A program made the position numbers and the translations under genes. The notes beneath the pieces are model-generated. The model was not told the DNA's origin and ran no database searches. It saw nothing but the letters and a program-made list of their open reading frames with translations. From the NCBI GenBank assembly GCA_036273515.1, contig DASUHM010000002.1, positions 64,748 to 128,747 of the forward strand: a DNA stretch of 64,000 nt, given 5' to 3'. Origin of the DNA: Gaiellales bacterium (GTDB lineage Bacteria > Actinomycetota > Thermoleophilia > Gaiellales > JAICJC01). This document shows, one piece after another, positions 49,226-57,596 of the stretch (positions are counted from its first letter, which is position 1; each line of letters starts with the position of its first letter).

Positions 49226-49440
49226 GCCAAGGCGCGCAGCGCCTGGAACCCCGGCTCGCCGCGGATGGCGTCCATGCTCCCGCAGTCCGGGCAGAAGTGG
49301 AACGAGTGCACGCGCTGGTCGGGCTCGGTGGACGTGCGGCGCCGACAGGCGTGGCAGTGGCACATCGTCACCTCGAAGGGTTCCCCCTCGACCGTCACCC
49401 GCAGCTGCCCGCAGCAGCAGGCTGCCTCACACGTCGGCAT
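49226..49440 (-). pseudogene. Truncated GFA-family gene
   Basis: From ATG 49440 the minus strand reads like the start of a GFA protein (CCCGQLRVTVEGEPF, CHCHACRRRT) and then jumps to the late zinc motif FHFCPDCGSMDAIRGEPG. The roughly 30-40 residues normally between these motifs, starting with GSAF, are missing, and after about residue 70 the frame loses similarity and runs under the cupin gene. Internal deletion with a degraded 3' end is the best reading; the boundary at 49226 is approximate. Confidence 0.55.
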
Positions 49441-49477
49441 GCAGGCGTGGTACGAGCTCTGGCGCGCGCCGGCACGA

Positions 49478-49483
49478 TAGAGT
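49478..49483 (+). promoter_or_regulatory. -10 box of the cupin gene at 49490
   Basis: TAGAGT ends 6 bases before ATG 49490, with no Shine-Dalgarno sequence. Confidence 0.45.
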
Positions 49484-49489
49484 CACCGC

Positions 49490-49858
49490 ATGAGCGCGTT
49501 CAACGGTCTCGCGACCCACGACCATCTGCGCATCTGGGACGGCGTCACCGTCCAGGCGGTCGAGGGCGAGCGCACGACGCTCGCGTTCGTCGACCTGGAG
49601 CCGGACAGCACCGTCCCGGAGCACCGCCACGACAACGAGCAGCTCGGCATCCTGATCCGCGGGGCGATGCGGTTCCGGGTCGCGGACGAGACCCGCGACC
49701 TCGTTCCCGGCGACACCTGGCGCATCCTGAGCGACGTGCCGCACGAGGTGACGGCCGGCCCCGAGGGCGCGCTCGCCGTCGAGTGCTTCACGCCGACCCG
49801 CAGCGACTGGGCCGGGCTCGAGCGCCTGGCGGGCCGCCCCGCGCCGAAGCTTCGCTAG
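49490..49858 (+). CDS. Cupin-domain protein
   Basis: A 122-residue cupin with both motifs intact: PEHRHDNEQLGILIRGAMRF (His, His, Gln/Glu ligands) near residues 44-63 and PGDTWRILSDVPHEVTA near 75-91. It resembles small dioxygenase-type or pectin-degradation cupins; function unknown. Its stop codon overlaps the GTG of the next gene (TAGTG). Confidence 0.85.
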   Translation: MSAFNGLATHDHLRIWDGVTVQAVEGERTTLAFVDLEPDSTVPEHRHDNEQLGILIRGAMRFRVADETRDLVPGDTWRILSDVPHEVTAGPEGALAVECFTPTRSDWAGLERLAGRPAPKLR

Positions 49859-50304
49859 TGCGGCGCAACCGGTCAGTCCCGCCGCCGCAGGTCATCCCCG
49901 TGCTCGTCTACCCGGACGTGCGCGAGGCCGTCGCCTGGCTCGAAGGCGCGCTCGGCGCGAGCGAGCGCGTCCGCATCGGCGACGGGCACCGCGCGCAGCT
50001 CTCGCTCAACGGCGAGGCCGTCATCGTGGCCGAGCCCGGCAACACCCGCGTGCCCCCGAGCGGCGGCGTCACGACGCACATGGTGATGCTCCGGGTGGAC
50101 GACGTCGACGCCGTCTGCGAGCGGGCGCGCGGGCACGGCGCCCGGGTGCTGATGGAGCCGACCAGCTTCGCGTACGGCGAGCGCCAGTGCGAGCTCGAGG
50201 ATCCGTTCGGCCAGCGCTGGTCGCTCACCCAGACCATCGCCGACGTCGCGCCGGAGGAATGGGGCGGCGTGACCGTCAACGGCGGCCACGACTACCCGGG
50301 CTAG
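49858..50304 (+). CDS. VOC-family protein, PhnB-like
   Basis: A 148-residue protein starting at GTG 49858. VIPVLVYPDVREAVAWLEGALG, MLRVDDVDAVCERARGHGA and a closing YGERQCELEDPFGQRWSLTQ are typical of the PhnB/bleomycin-resistance VOC branch. It is coupled to the cupin gene upstream. The last 4 bases overlap the M24 peptidase gene tail to tail. Confidence 0.85.
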   Translation: MRRNRSVPPPQVIPVLVYPDVREAVAWLEGALGASERVRIGDGHRAQLSLNGEAVIVAEPGNTRVPPSGGVTTHMVMLRVDDVDAVCERARGHGARVLMEPTSFAYGERQCELEDPFGQRWSLTQTIADVAPEEWGGVTVNGGHDYPG

Positions 50305-51437
50305 ACCGTGAGGTCGTACGGGTAGCGGGTGAGCGTCTCGCTGCCGTCCTCGGTGACGAGCAGCAGGTCTTCCAGCCGCACCTCGCCGAGGCCCGCGACC
50401 GTGAGGCCCGGCTCGATTGCGATCACGTCGCCAGGCACGAGCTCGTCCCGACCGACCGGCCCGACGCCCGGCGCCTCGTGAACCGCCAGGCCGACGCCGT
50501 GGCCGAGCGAGAACTGGAAGCCCTCGTCCGGGTTCTCGCCCGGACCCGTGCGGAGCGTGCGGTGGCCGGCCTCCTCGAAGACGTCGCAGGCGATCGCGTA
50601 GAGGGTCTCGCCGGTCACTCCCGGCCGCACCGCCTCGCGCGCCCGCTCGAGCGCCGTCCGCACGAGCGCCTCGAGCTCGCGCACGGCCGCCGGCACCTCG
50701 CCGACGACGAACGTGCGGGTCATGTCGGCATAACAGGCGGACTCCTCGTCGCGCGGCCACAGGTCGATCACGATCGGCAGGTTGGCGGGCAGCGGGCCTG
50801 AGCCGGGCTCGTGGCCGCCGCCCTCCCAGGCCGACGAGACGATGAGGTCGGTCGGCGCCGGCGCACCGTGCTCCTGACAGGCCGCGCGGATCGCCGCGCG
50901 CACGCGGTTCGAGGTCAGCACCTCGCCGTCGGCGACGAGCCCATCGCCGTTCACGGCGGTTCGGCGCAGGATCTCCGCCGCGGCGCGTATGCCCGCTTCG
51001 GCGGCCGCCTGGGCCCGCCGGATCCCGGCCATCTCGGCCTCCGTCTTCACCCGCCGCCGGGCCGCGATCGCCTCATGGTCGAGGTGGAGCACGATGCCGT
51101 CTGCCCGGAAGCGGTCGGCAATGAACACCGGCATCTCCGGGTCGGCGACCGCCTCGCGGATGCCGATCGCGGCGACCGCGCGCGACGACAGCTCGAGGTC
51201 GATCTCGTGGTGGCGCAGGCCCTGGTCGAGGAGCTCGAAGAGCCCGAGCTCCTTGAACCCGTGCACCGTCGCACCCGGGGCCGTCGCCTCGATCCGCGAG
51301 CGTTCCAGATCGCTCGCCACCACATGCAGCTTCCCGTCGACGACGGCGAGGACGAACGGGTCGCCGATCCCGACGGGGAGCTCGTGGCGCATCGCGGGCG
51401 AGCGCTCGGTGTCGCCGAAGAAGAGGAAGCTGGACAT
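50301..51437 (-). CDS. M24-family Xaa-Pro aminopeptidase-like protein
   Basis: A 378-residue pita-bread metallopeptidase. The amino-terminal ~130 residues are the creatinase-like domain; the catalytic half carries metal ligands in IDLWPRDEESACYADMTRTF (two Asp), SLGHGVGLAVHE (His), VIAIEPGLTV (Glu) and EVRLEDLLLV (Glu). Xaa-Pro dipeptide cleavage is likely. ATG 51437 follows TAGCCT by 7 bases. Confidence 0.9.
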   Translation of the reverse strand: MSSFLFFGDTERSPAMRHELPVGIGDPFVLAVVDGKLHVVASDLERSRIEATAPGATVHGFKELGLFELLDQGLRHHEIDLELSSRAVAAIGIREAVADPEMPVFIADRFRADGIVLHLDHEAIAARRRVKTEAEMAGIRRAQAAAEAGIRAAAEILRRTAVNGDGLVADGEVLTSNRVRAAIRAACQEHGAPAPTDLIVSSAWEGGGHEPGSGPLPANLPIVIDLWPRDEESACYADMTRTFVVGEVPAAVRELEALVRTALERAREAVRPGVTGETLYAIACDVFEEAGHRTLRTGPGENPDEGFQFSLGHGVGLAVHEAPGVGPVGRDELVPGDVIAIEPGLTVAGLGEVRLEDLLLVTEDGSETLTRYPYDLTV

Positions 51438-51444
51438 CGCGGCC

Positions 51445-51450
51445 AGGCTA
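51445..51450 (-). promoter_or_regulatory. -10 box of the M24 peptidase gene
   Basis: TAGCCT (minus strand) ends 7 bases before ATG 51437 and overlaps the stop codon of the cupin gene upstream. Confidence 0.45.
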
Positions 51451-51798
51451 GCGCAGGCCGGCCGCGAAGCCGGTGTTCGGCGCGCTCAGGTTCAGCATCC
51501 GCAGCTCGCCCGTGCCGGCGTTGCGGAACCCGTGCACCGTGCCGATCGGCGCGGCGATGAAGCTGCCCGGGCCGAAGCGGTGCGTCTCGCCGTCGAGCGC
51601 GAACTCGGCCTCGCCCTCGAGGACGAAGAAGCAGTCGGCGTGGGCGCGGTGCGTGTGCGGCTCGACGCCCTCGAAATCCGGCCCGAACCGCAGCTCGACC
51701 ACCTCGAGCGCGTCGATCTCGCACAGAATGCGGTGGTGCCGTGCCTCCCGCTGCACGTGCTCGCCGCCCTCCGGGCCGTGCGCGATCCCGCTCCCCAC
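51448..51798 (-). CDS. Cupin-domain protein
   Basis: A 116-residue cupin: EPHTHRAHADCFFVLEGEAEF holds the first-motif ligands, and GPGSFIAAPIGTVHGFRN the second-motif histidine. All metal ligands appear present. It starts 4 bases after the ZIP transporter gene and is likely cotranscribed with it, so control by metal is possible. Confidence 0.83.
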   Translation of the reverse strand: MGSGIAHGPEGGEHVQREARHHRILCEIDALEVVELRFGPDFEGVEPHTHRAHADCFFVLEGEAEFALDGETHRFGPGSFIAAPIGTVHGFRNAGTGELRMLNLSAPNTGFAAGLR

Positions 51799-51802
51799 GG
51801 GG

Positions 51803-52657
51803 CTAGCCCCCGCCGTAGGTGATGACGAGGTCGGACGCGAGCCCGATCAGGTATCCGAGCGAGAGGCCGAGCAGCACCAGCCGGCCCCCGAGCCGCCGGT
51901 TGGCGGAGTTCCAGAGCTGGCCGACGACGTAGAGGATGGCGCCGGCCGCGAGGGTGTAGAACGCGATCTCGAGCGCCGGGGACGTGACCCGGTAGCCGAT
52001 CAGCGTGCCGACGAAGGTGGGGCCGCCGCCGATCAGGCCGGCGAGGATGATCCAGCGCCAGCTCGGCCGCACGCCGCCGAGCGGCCCGACGATGCCGAAG
52101 CCCTCGGTCGCGTTGTGGAGCGCGAAGCCGATGATGAGCGTGGTCGCGAGCGCCACCTCGCCTCCCCGGGCCGACACGCCGATGGCGAGGCCCTCCGAGA
52201 AGTTGTGCAGGCCGATCGCGACGGCGATCAGCATGCCGAGCGTGAGCGACGCCCGCTCGGCCAGCGCCGCCAGGTCGGCTGTCGGCACGGCCGCGCCCAC
52301 CGCCGCCGCTTCGGCGCTTCCGCCTGCCATCGGCGCCGGCGTGCGCCGCCGCAGGAGCTGATGCTCGATCCAGGCCAGGCCCAGCCCGCCGGCGAGGATC
52401 CCGGCCGCGGCCATGATCCCTCGCGCTGCGAACGTCCCCCAGCCCTGGCCGTCCTTGGCCATCATGAGCCCCGACTCGAGGATCCCGTGGGCCGCGTCGA
52501 GCACGTCCCAGAAGATGAAGAGCAGGATCCCGGCGGCGAGCACGGACAGGAACGCGCGGGTGCGGTCGCTCAGTCCCTGCAATCGACCCACCGGCAGGCC
52601 GAAGTAAATGGTGAAGCCGGCGATCGCGCCGAGCATTGCCGTCTTCTCCGGGCTCAT
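51803..52657 (-). CDS. ZIP-family divalent metal transporter
   Basis: A 284-residue transporter with about eight helices. The metal-site motifs are IGLHNFSEGLAIG in helix 4 and ALHNATEGFGIVGP in helix 5. A histidine-containing loop (EHQLLRRRTPAPM) lies in the middle. It moves Zn, Mn or Fe into the cytosol, or out if like the ZupT/GufA branch. A DtxR/IdeR-like box upstream suggests iron or manganese control. Confidence 0.9.
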   Translation of the reverse strand: MSPEKTAMLGAIAGFTIYFGLPVGRLQGLSDRTRAFLSVLAAGILLFIFWDVLDAAHGILESGLMMAKDGQGWGTFAARGIMAAAGILAGGLGLAWIEHQLLRRRTPAPMAGGSAEAAAVGAAVPTADLAALAERASLTLGMLIAVAIGLHNFSEGLAIGVSARGGEVALATTLIIGFALHNATEGFGIVGPLGGVRPSWRWIILAGLIGGGPTFVGTLIGYRVTSPALEIAFYTLAAGAILYVVGQLWNSANRRLGGRLVLLGLSLGYLIGLASDLVITYGGG

Positions 52658-52678
52658 CCCGTCATCCGATCCACGCCC

Positions 52679-52715
52679 TTAGGCTACCCTAACCGGCCCC
52701 GACTTAGGCCACCTA
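52679..52715 (-). promoter_or_regulatory. DtxR/IdeR-like operator before the ZIP gene
   Basis: TTAGGCTACCCTAACC (from 52679) matches 14 of 19 positions of the known IdeR/DtxR iron-box consensus. The minus-strand reading contains TAGGGT (52691-52686), a possible -10 box 29 bases before ATG 52657. A second, weaker half, TTAGGCCACCTA, is at 52704-52715. Confidence 0.55.
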
Positions 52716-52746
52716 CCGCGCGGCGCGGCATGCCGCGTGAGAGGGC

Positions 52747-53598
52747 TCACACCGCCGGGACGAAGCGGCGGACGAACGAGAGCGCCGTTTCGGCCACCTC
52801 GCGCCAGCCGTGATCGATCGTCAGCGCATGCCCGCGGCCGGCGATCTCGACGATCTCCGTCACCCCCGGGTTGTGCTGCTGGCGCTTGTACGAGGCGTTC
52901 GCGATCGCCCACGGAACCGTGTGGTCGTGCTCGCCCGAGACGATCAGGAGCGGGCCGCGCTCGGGGTTCTTCGTGTCCACCTTCGCTTCGGTCCACGGGT
53001 TGAAGTTCGCCGTCGCGGCCTGGAACAGCGGCGCGCCCGGCGCGGGCACGGCGTAGGCCTCGTAGAGCTCCTTCGCCTCGGCCTCGTCGACGGCGTTCGC
53101 AAAGGCATAGCGGAACTGCTCGTAGGTGAGCGGGACTGCCCGGTTCCAGTTGAGCGGGTTCGCGAGCACCGGCGCGGACGAGCGCAGCGCCGAGATCGGC
53201 AAGGGCAGCACGCCCCGGAACGGCGCCGGGTCGATCGCGACCGATACGGCCGCCCGCCCCCGTCCGGCCAGGATCTGCGTGAGCAGGCCGCCGAACGAGT
53301 GGCCGATGACCGCCGGCTTCTGATCGAGCCCGGCGATCAGCTCGTCGAGGTGGTCGGCCACCTCGTTGATCGTCTTCCCCGCGAACACCTCGGGGTGCTC
53401 CTGGGCCTCCTCGACGCTGGCCGGATCGTCCGGCCAGCCCGGCGTGAGCGAGGCGAATCCCGCCTCCGCGAAGAGCTCCGCCCACCGGTCCCAGCTGCTC
53501 GGAAGCAGCCATAGGCCGTGGATGAACACCACCGGCGTCAGGCCGGACGCGTTCGCGCGCTCGACCTGCAGACCCTCATGCTCGGTAACGGTCGCGAT
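52747..53598 (-). CDS. Alpha/beta hydrolase
   Basis: A hydrolase of about 283 residues. VVFIHGLWLLPSSWDRW is the oxyanion strand, VIGHSFGG the nucleophile elbow near residue 103, EHDHTVPW supplies the acid, and GRGHALT the histidine. The fold is complete. The start is odd: family-like sequence begins (x)ATVTEHEGLQVE, where the expected first codon is ATC at 53598, with no ATG or GTG in frame nearby. A non-standard start or a base change is possible. Confidence 0.83.
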   Translation of the reverse strand: MATVTEHEGLQVERANASGLTPVVFIHGLWLLPSSWDRWAELFAEAGFASLTPGWPDDPASVEEAQEHPEVFAGKTINEVADHLDELIAGLDQKPAVIGHSFGGLLTQILAGRGRAAVSVAIDPAPFRGVLPLPISALRSSAPVLANPLNWNRAVPLTYEQFRYAFANAVDEAEAKELYEAYAVPAPGAPLFQAATANFNPWTEAKVDTKNPERGPLLIVSGEHDHTVPWAIANASYKRQQHNPGVTEIVEIAGRGHALTIDHGWREVAETALSFVRRFVPAV

Positions 53599-53652
53599 CG
53601 CATCCCCCTGTCCCTGGTGACGCCCCGGAGCCCGCCAGTGTACCGAGGCCGA

Positions 53653-53658
53653 TAAGCT
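53653..53658 (+). promoter_or_regulatory. -10 box of the 53665 gene
   Basis: TAAGCT ends 6 bases before GTG 53665. Confidence 0.45.
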
Positions 53659-53664
53659 GGCGCG

Positions 53665-54726
53665 GTGGGCGTTCACCGCTTGCGCACACTCGTCATCGCC
53701 GGCCTCGGGCTCGTTCCGGCACTCGTGCTCGCGGCCGGCGTCGAGTCGGGCCCGTCGAGCGCCGCGGGAACGTCGCGCACGCTCCCGGCACACGTCTTCG
53801 CCCCGTACTTCGAGACCTGGACGACGAACCGCCTCATCCGCGTCGCCGGCCGCTCGGGCGCGCGTGACTTCACCCTCGCGTTCGTTCAGGCGCCGCAGCG
53901 CGGGTCGTGCACGCCGACGTGGAACGGCGACCCGGCCGACCCCACCGCGGCCGGCCGGTATCTGCCCGGGCTGGCCGCGCTGCGGCGCCTGGGCGGCGAC
54001 GTCATCCCCTCGTTCGGCGGCTACAGCGCCGACCATGCCCTCACCGAGATCGCCGACTCGTGCCCGAGCGTGCGGCGTCTGGCACATGCCTACGAGTCGG
54101 TGGTGCGCACCTACGGCGCGATCCGGCTCGACATGGACGTCGAGGACCGCTCGCTCGCGCACGCGGCCGGGATCGACCGCCGCAACCGGGCATTGCTGAT
54201 CGTCGAGCGCTGGGCGCACCGCCACGGCCGGCCGCTCCAGATCTCCTACACGCTCCCGGTCGAGCCGGCGGGCCTCGAGGCCGACGGCCTGGCCGTGCTC
54301 CGCGACGCCGTCCGCGTCGGCACCCGCGTCGACGTCGTGAACATCATGAGCTTCGACTACTACGACGGCGTGACGACCGACATGGGCGCGGCGGCGATCA
54401 GCGCGGCGCGCGGCCTGCACCGCCAGCTGCACCGGCTGTATCCGCACCGCAGCAGCCGGCGGCTGTGGGGGATGGTGGGCGTGACGATCCTGCCGGGCAT
54501 CGACGACTACCCGCGCAAGACCGAGGTCACGTACCTCCGCGACGCGGCCCGGCTGCGGCGGTTCGCGGAGCGCGTCGGGATCGGCACGCTCTCGATGTGG
54601 GCGATCGAGCGCGACAACGGCGCCTGCCCGGGCCGGATCGACTCCAACACCTGCTCGGGCATCGCCCAGGCGCCCTGGGCGTTCACGCACCTGCTCCAGC
54701 CCTTCACCTCGGCGCCGCCGCGGTGA
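53665..54726 (+). CDS. Secreted GH18-like (chitinase-type) protein
   Basis: A 353-residue exported protein. Residues 1-34 form a signal peptide; the mature part starts LPAHVFAPYFETW, has IPSFGGYSA (substrate strand) and the catalytic segment IRLDMDVED, matching DxDxE with the acid glutamate near residue 165, then INIMSFDYYDG-like VNIMSFDYYDGV. This is the layout of bacterial ChiC/ChiD-type GH18 enzymes. It overlaps the next gene by GTGA. Confidence 0.8.
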   Translation: MGVHRLRTLVIAGLGLVPALVLAAGVESGPSSAAGTSRTLPAHVFAPYFETWTTNRLIRVAGRSGARDFTLAFVQAPQRGSCTPTWNGDPADPTAAGRYLPGLAALRRLGGDVIPSFGGYSADHALTEIADSCPSVRRLAHAYESVVRTYGAIRLDMDVEDRSLAHAAGIDRRNRALLIVERWAHRHGRPLQISYTLPVEPAGLEADGLAVLRDAVRVGTRVDVVNIMSFDYYDGVTTDMGAAAISAARGLHRQLHRLYPHRSSRRLWGMVGVTILPGIDDYPRKTEVTYLRDAARLRRFAERVGIGTLSMWAIERDNGACPGRIDSNTCSGIAQAPWAFTHLLQPFTSAPPR

Positions 54727-55358
54727 GCGGCCTGCGCGTGGTCGGCGCCGGCCTCGGCCGCACCGGCACGAACTCGCTCAAGCTCGCGCTCGAGCGCCTC
54801 ACCGGCGGGCCCTGCTACCACATGATCGAGCTGTTCGCGAACCCCGGCGACCTGGCGCAGTGGCGCGGCGCCCTGCACGGCGACCCACCCGACTGGCGCA
54901 CGTTCCCCGCGGGCTACACGGCCACCGTCGACTGGCCGGCGTGTGCCTTCTGGGCCGGGCTCGCCGACGCGTACCCCGACGCGATCGTGCTGCTCTCGGT
55001 GCGCGCCTCCGCCGATCAGTGGTGGCGCAGCTTCGAGGCGACGATCCATGCGGGACTGTCGCGGCCCGTACCGGCCGACCAGCCGGAGTGGGCGGAGCGG
55101 CGGGAGGTCACCCTCGAGATGCTCGACCGCACGTTCACGCCCAGGTGGCGCGAGCGCGAAGGCGCGATGGCCGGCTACGAGGCGCACAATGCGGCCGTCC
55201 GCGAGGCGGTGCCGGCCGGCCGGCTCGTCGAATGGCGGGCGGGCGACGGCTGGGAGTCGATCTGCACAGCGCTCGGCGTCCCTGTCCCGGAGGAGCCGTT
55301 CCCGCACGTGAATACGACCGCGGAGTTCCAGGCGGCCGACCAGCCGTCGCCCGAGTGA
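54723..55358 (+). CDS. Sulfotransferase-family protein
   Basis: A 211-residue protein of the NodH/Sulfotransfer_4 type. VVGAGLGRTGTNSLKLALERL holds the PAPS 5'-phosphate loop, AIVLLSVRASADQWWRSFEAT the 3'-phosphate site, and LVEWRAGDGWESICTALGVPVP the carboxy-terminal signature. The acceptor is unknown. It is coupled to the GH18-like gene. Confidence 0.85.
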   Translation: MSGLRVVGAGLGRTGTNSLKLALERLTGGPCYHMIELFANPGDLAQWRGALHGDPPDWRTFPAGYTATVDWPACAFWAGLADAYPDAIVLLSVRASADQWWRSFEATIHAGLSRPVPADQPEWAERREVTLEMLDRTFTPRWREREGAMAGYEAHNAAVREAVPAGRLVEWRAGDGWESICTALGVPVPEEPFPHVNTTAEFQAADQPSPE

Positions 55359-55365
55359 ACGGCGG

Positions 55366-55974
55366 CTAGTAGAGCTCCTGGTGGTAGCGCGCGACCATCG
55401 CGGTCTGCGACTCCGCCGCGCCCGAGCCGGTCTGGTCGCGCAGCATCTCGCCGAGCGTCGGCAGCTCCGACCGGTCGATCTGCGCCTCTGCGCTCCAGAG
55501 GTGTGAGCGCATGAGCGCCTTGGCGCAGTGCAGATAGGCCTCGCGCACGGTGATCCGCAGCACGACGGCCGGCGCCCGCCGGCCGACCCGGAACGGCTCG
55601 GCGAGGTCGGCGTCCGTGCGCAGCTCGACCGCGCCGTTCACGCGCAGGGTCTCGTCGACGCCCGGGATCATGAACAGCAGCCCGATCTCGGGGTGCTCGG
55701 TGAGGTTCGAGAGCGAGTCGAGCCGGTTGTTCCCCGGCCGGTCGGGCAGGAGCAGCGTCCGCTCGTCGGCAACCTTGACGAAGCCGGGCGCGCCGCCGCG
55801 CGGCGTCGCGTCCATGTGGCCCGCGGCGTCCGCCGTCGCCATCACGACGAACGGGGCGAGCTCGATGAACCGGCGGCAGTGGCGATCGAGCCGGTCGAGC
55901 TGCTTGCGCAGCGTGCGCTCCTTCGGCGCCGGATGCAGCGCCCGCAGCTCTGTCTCGGAGGAGATCGCGGCCAT
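55366..55974 (-). CDS. FMN-dependent pyridoxamine-phosphate-oxidase-fold protein
   Basis: A 202-residue split-barrel flavoprotein of the MSMEG_1061 type. APFVVMATADAAGHMDATPRGG is the FMN-binding strand, PDRPGNNRLDSLSNL the phosphate contact, and YLHCAKALMRSHLW the late signature. F420 or FMN oxidoreductase activity is possible. I choose ATG 55974 because TACGAT ends 7 bases upstream; ATG 55983 lies within that box. Confidence 0.87.
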   Translation of the reverse strand: MAAISSETELRALHPAPKERTLRKQLDRLDRHCRRFIELAPFVVMATADAAGHMDATPRGGAPGFVKVADERTLLLPDRPGNNRLDSLSNLTEHPEIGLLFMIPGVDETLRVNGAVELRTDADLAEPFRVGRRAPAVVLRITVREAYLHCAKALMRSHLWSAEAQIDRSELPTLGEMLRDQTGSGAAESQTAMVARYHQELY

Positions 55975-55981
55975 CCCGGCC

Positions 55982-55987
55982 ATCGTA
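55982..55987 (-). promoter_or_regulatory. -10 box deciding the PPOX-fold gene start
   Basis: TACGAT (minus strand) overlaps ATG 55983 and ends 7 bases before ATG 55974. Confidence 0.45.
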
Positions 55988-55993
55988 ACGGCC

Positions 55994-56788
55994 TCAGCCC
56001 GCGGCGCGGCGCCAGAGGCGGCGCAGGGCGGCGTTGACCACCCCGGGCCGTTCGGCATGCGGCCAGTGCGACGCGCCCTCCACGCGCAGGACGTCCGCCC
56101 GGATCTCCCGCGCGACGACCGCCGCGCACGCCATGAGCGCGTCCCCCGCCGCCTCGCGGTAGGCGGCCGGAGCGGTCTCCCACGTCCCGCAGATCACGAC
56201 CTTCGGGTAGGGGCCGGCGGCGAGCGCGTCCAGCGAGACGTCCGCCTCCCAGCACGGGCGTTCCCGCATCGCCGTCGCGGCGGCCCGCAGACGGGCCGGC
56301 GTCGGATCGAGCGGCGGCATGCCGACCGCCTCGGTGGAGGCCCGGAGCCATTCGCGCGGGGTCGTCGCGGACGCCTGCGCGATCGCCGCGCGCATCCGCG
56401 CGAGCGCGGCGGCCACCACGGCGTCGCCGGCCGCGGCCCGGTGCGCGGCGGGCTCGATCAGCGCCAGCGAGCGAACGTCGCCGGGCCGCCTCGCGGCGGC
56501 CAGCATCGCAACGACGCCGCCATAGGAGTGCCCGACCAGATGCGCGCCGCCCGCCATGAGGCCGGCGACGTCCGCCGCGTCGAGCTCGTAGTCGCTCCGG
56601 CCGACGTCCGGGCTCGCCCCGAAGCCGCGCCGGTCGACGACCCAGAGCTCGGCCATCTCGGCCAGGGGCCGCTGCGCGGCGAAGCCGTACTCGTCCGTGC
56701 CCCACGTCATCGTGCCGTGGACGAGCACCGCGCGCGGCGCGGGCGTGCGCCCGTCGCCCCACACGGTGACGTGGACAGGCCCGGTCAC
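55994..56788 (-). CDS. Alpha/beta hydrolase
   Basis: A 264-residue hydrolase. AVLVHGTMTWG is the oxyanion strand, VVDRRGFGAS follows, GHSYGGV near residue 86 is the nucleophile elbow, and the histidine is GASHWPHAE near the end. The triad looks complete; substrate unknown. GTG 56788 is set by TACGAT 6 bases upstream. Confidence 0.87.
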   Translation of the reverse strand: MTGPVHVTVWGDGRTPAPRAVLVHGTMTWGTDEYGFAAQRPLAEMAELWVVDRRGFGASPDVGRSDYELDAADVAGLMAGGAHLVGHSYGGVVAMLAAARRPGDVRSLALIEPAAHRAAAGDAVVAAALARMRAAIAQASATTPREWLRASTEAVGMPPLDPTPARLRAAATAMRERPCWEADVSLDALAAGPYPKVVICGTWETAPAAYREAAGDALMACAAVVAREIRADVLRVEGASHWPHAERPGVVNAALRRLWRRAAG

Positions 56789-56794
56789 GAGGCG

Positions 56795-56800
56795 ATCGTA
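56795..56800 (-). promoter_or_regulatory. -10 box of the hydrolase gene at 56788
   Basis: TACGAT (minus strand) ends 6 bases before GTG 56788. Confidence 0.45.
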
Positions 56801-56850
56801 GACGGCGGCCGCCCTGATACGGTCGCCGCTCGACCGACCCGGGGGTGGCG

Positions 56851-57114
56851 ATGCGCTACATGGTGATCGAGACGTTCACGCAGGGCGCGCGGCCCGTGTA
56901 CGAGCGGGCCCGCGACCGCGGCCGGATGCTGCCGGACGGGCTCGAGTACGTCGAGAGCTGGGTGACGGAGGGGCTCGGAGGCTGCTTCCAGCTGATGGAG
57001 ACCGACGACCCGGCGCTGTTCGACACGTGGACGGCACGGTGGGCCGACCTCGCCGAATTCGAGATCGTGCCAGTGCTGGCGTCGGCCGACGCGGCCGCGC
57101 AGGCGCTGCGGTGA
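56851..57114 (+). CDS. DUF3303-family protein
   Basis: An 87-residue small alpha-beta protein matching DUF3303: MRYMVIETF, ARDRGRMLPDGLEYVESWV, CFQLMETDDPALFDTW and FEIVPV. Function unknown. GGGGG precedes ATG 56851 at about 5 bases; GTG 56845 is a second option. Its stop overlaps the acetyltransferase GTG (GTGA). Confidence 0.82.
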   Translation: MRYMVIETFTQGARPVYERARDRGRMLPDGLEYVESWVTEGLGGCFQLMETDDPALFDTWTARWADLAEFEIVPVLASADAAAQALR

Positions 57115-57590
57115 CCGCCGCGGTCGAGGTGCGCGCCCTGCGGCCGCTGGACGGGCCCGCCTGCGACGCCATCGTCGCGTCGCTGCCCTACCACTTCGGC
57201 GTGGAGTCGGGCCGCGAGGCGTGTGCCGCCGCCGTGCGCCGCGAGGAGGGCCTGGCCGCGCTCGCGGGCGGCGAGATCGCCGGGTTCCTCACCTGGCGGC
57301 CGTGGTACCGGGCGAGCCGCGAGATCACCTGGATGGCCGTCCACGCCAACCGCCGCGGCGAGGGCATCGGCCGGGCGCTGCTCGACCATCTGGCCGCCGA
57401 GAGCGCGGCGCACGCCCGCTACCTGGTGGTCACGACGCTGTCCGAGGCGACGCCGGAGCCGGGCGTCGCCGACGGCTACGCCCGCACCCGCCGGTTCTAC
57501 GAGAGCAACGGGTTCGAGCCCGTGTGGGACCCGGACGGCTGGTGGAACGAGGCCAACCAGGCCGTCGTCATGGTGCGCAGCCTGGATTGA
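57111..57590 (+). CDS. GNAT-family N-acetyltransferase
   Basis: A 159-residue acetyltransferase. The acetyl-CoA loop is VHANRRGEGIGRALLDHLA near residues 82-100, and RRFYESNGFEPVWD is the final GNAT signature. The acceptor is unknown. It is coupled to the DUF3303 gene. Confidence 0.88.
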   Translation: MTAAVEVRALRPLDGPACDAIVASLPYHFGVESGREACAAAVRREEGLAALAGGEIAGFLTWRPWYRASREITWMAVHANRRGEGIGRALLDHLAAESAAHARYLVVTTLSEATPEPGVADGYARTRRFYESNGFEPVWDPDGWWNEANQAVVMVRSLD

Positions 57591-57596
57591 GGCGGC

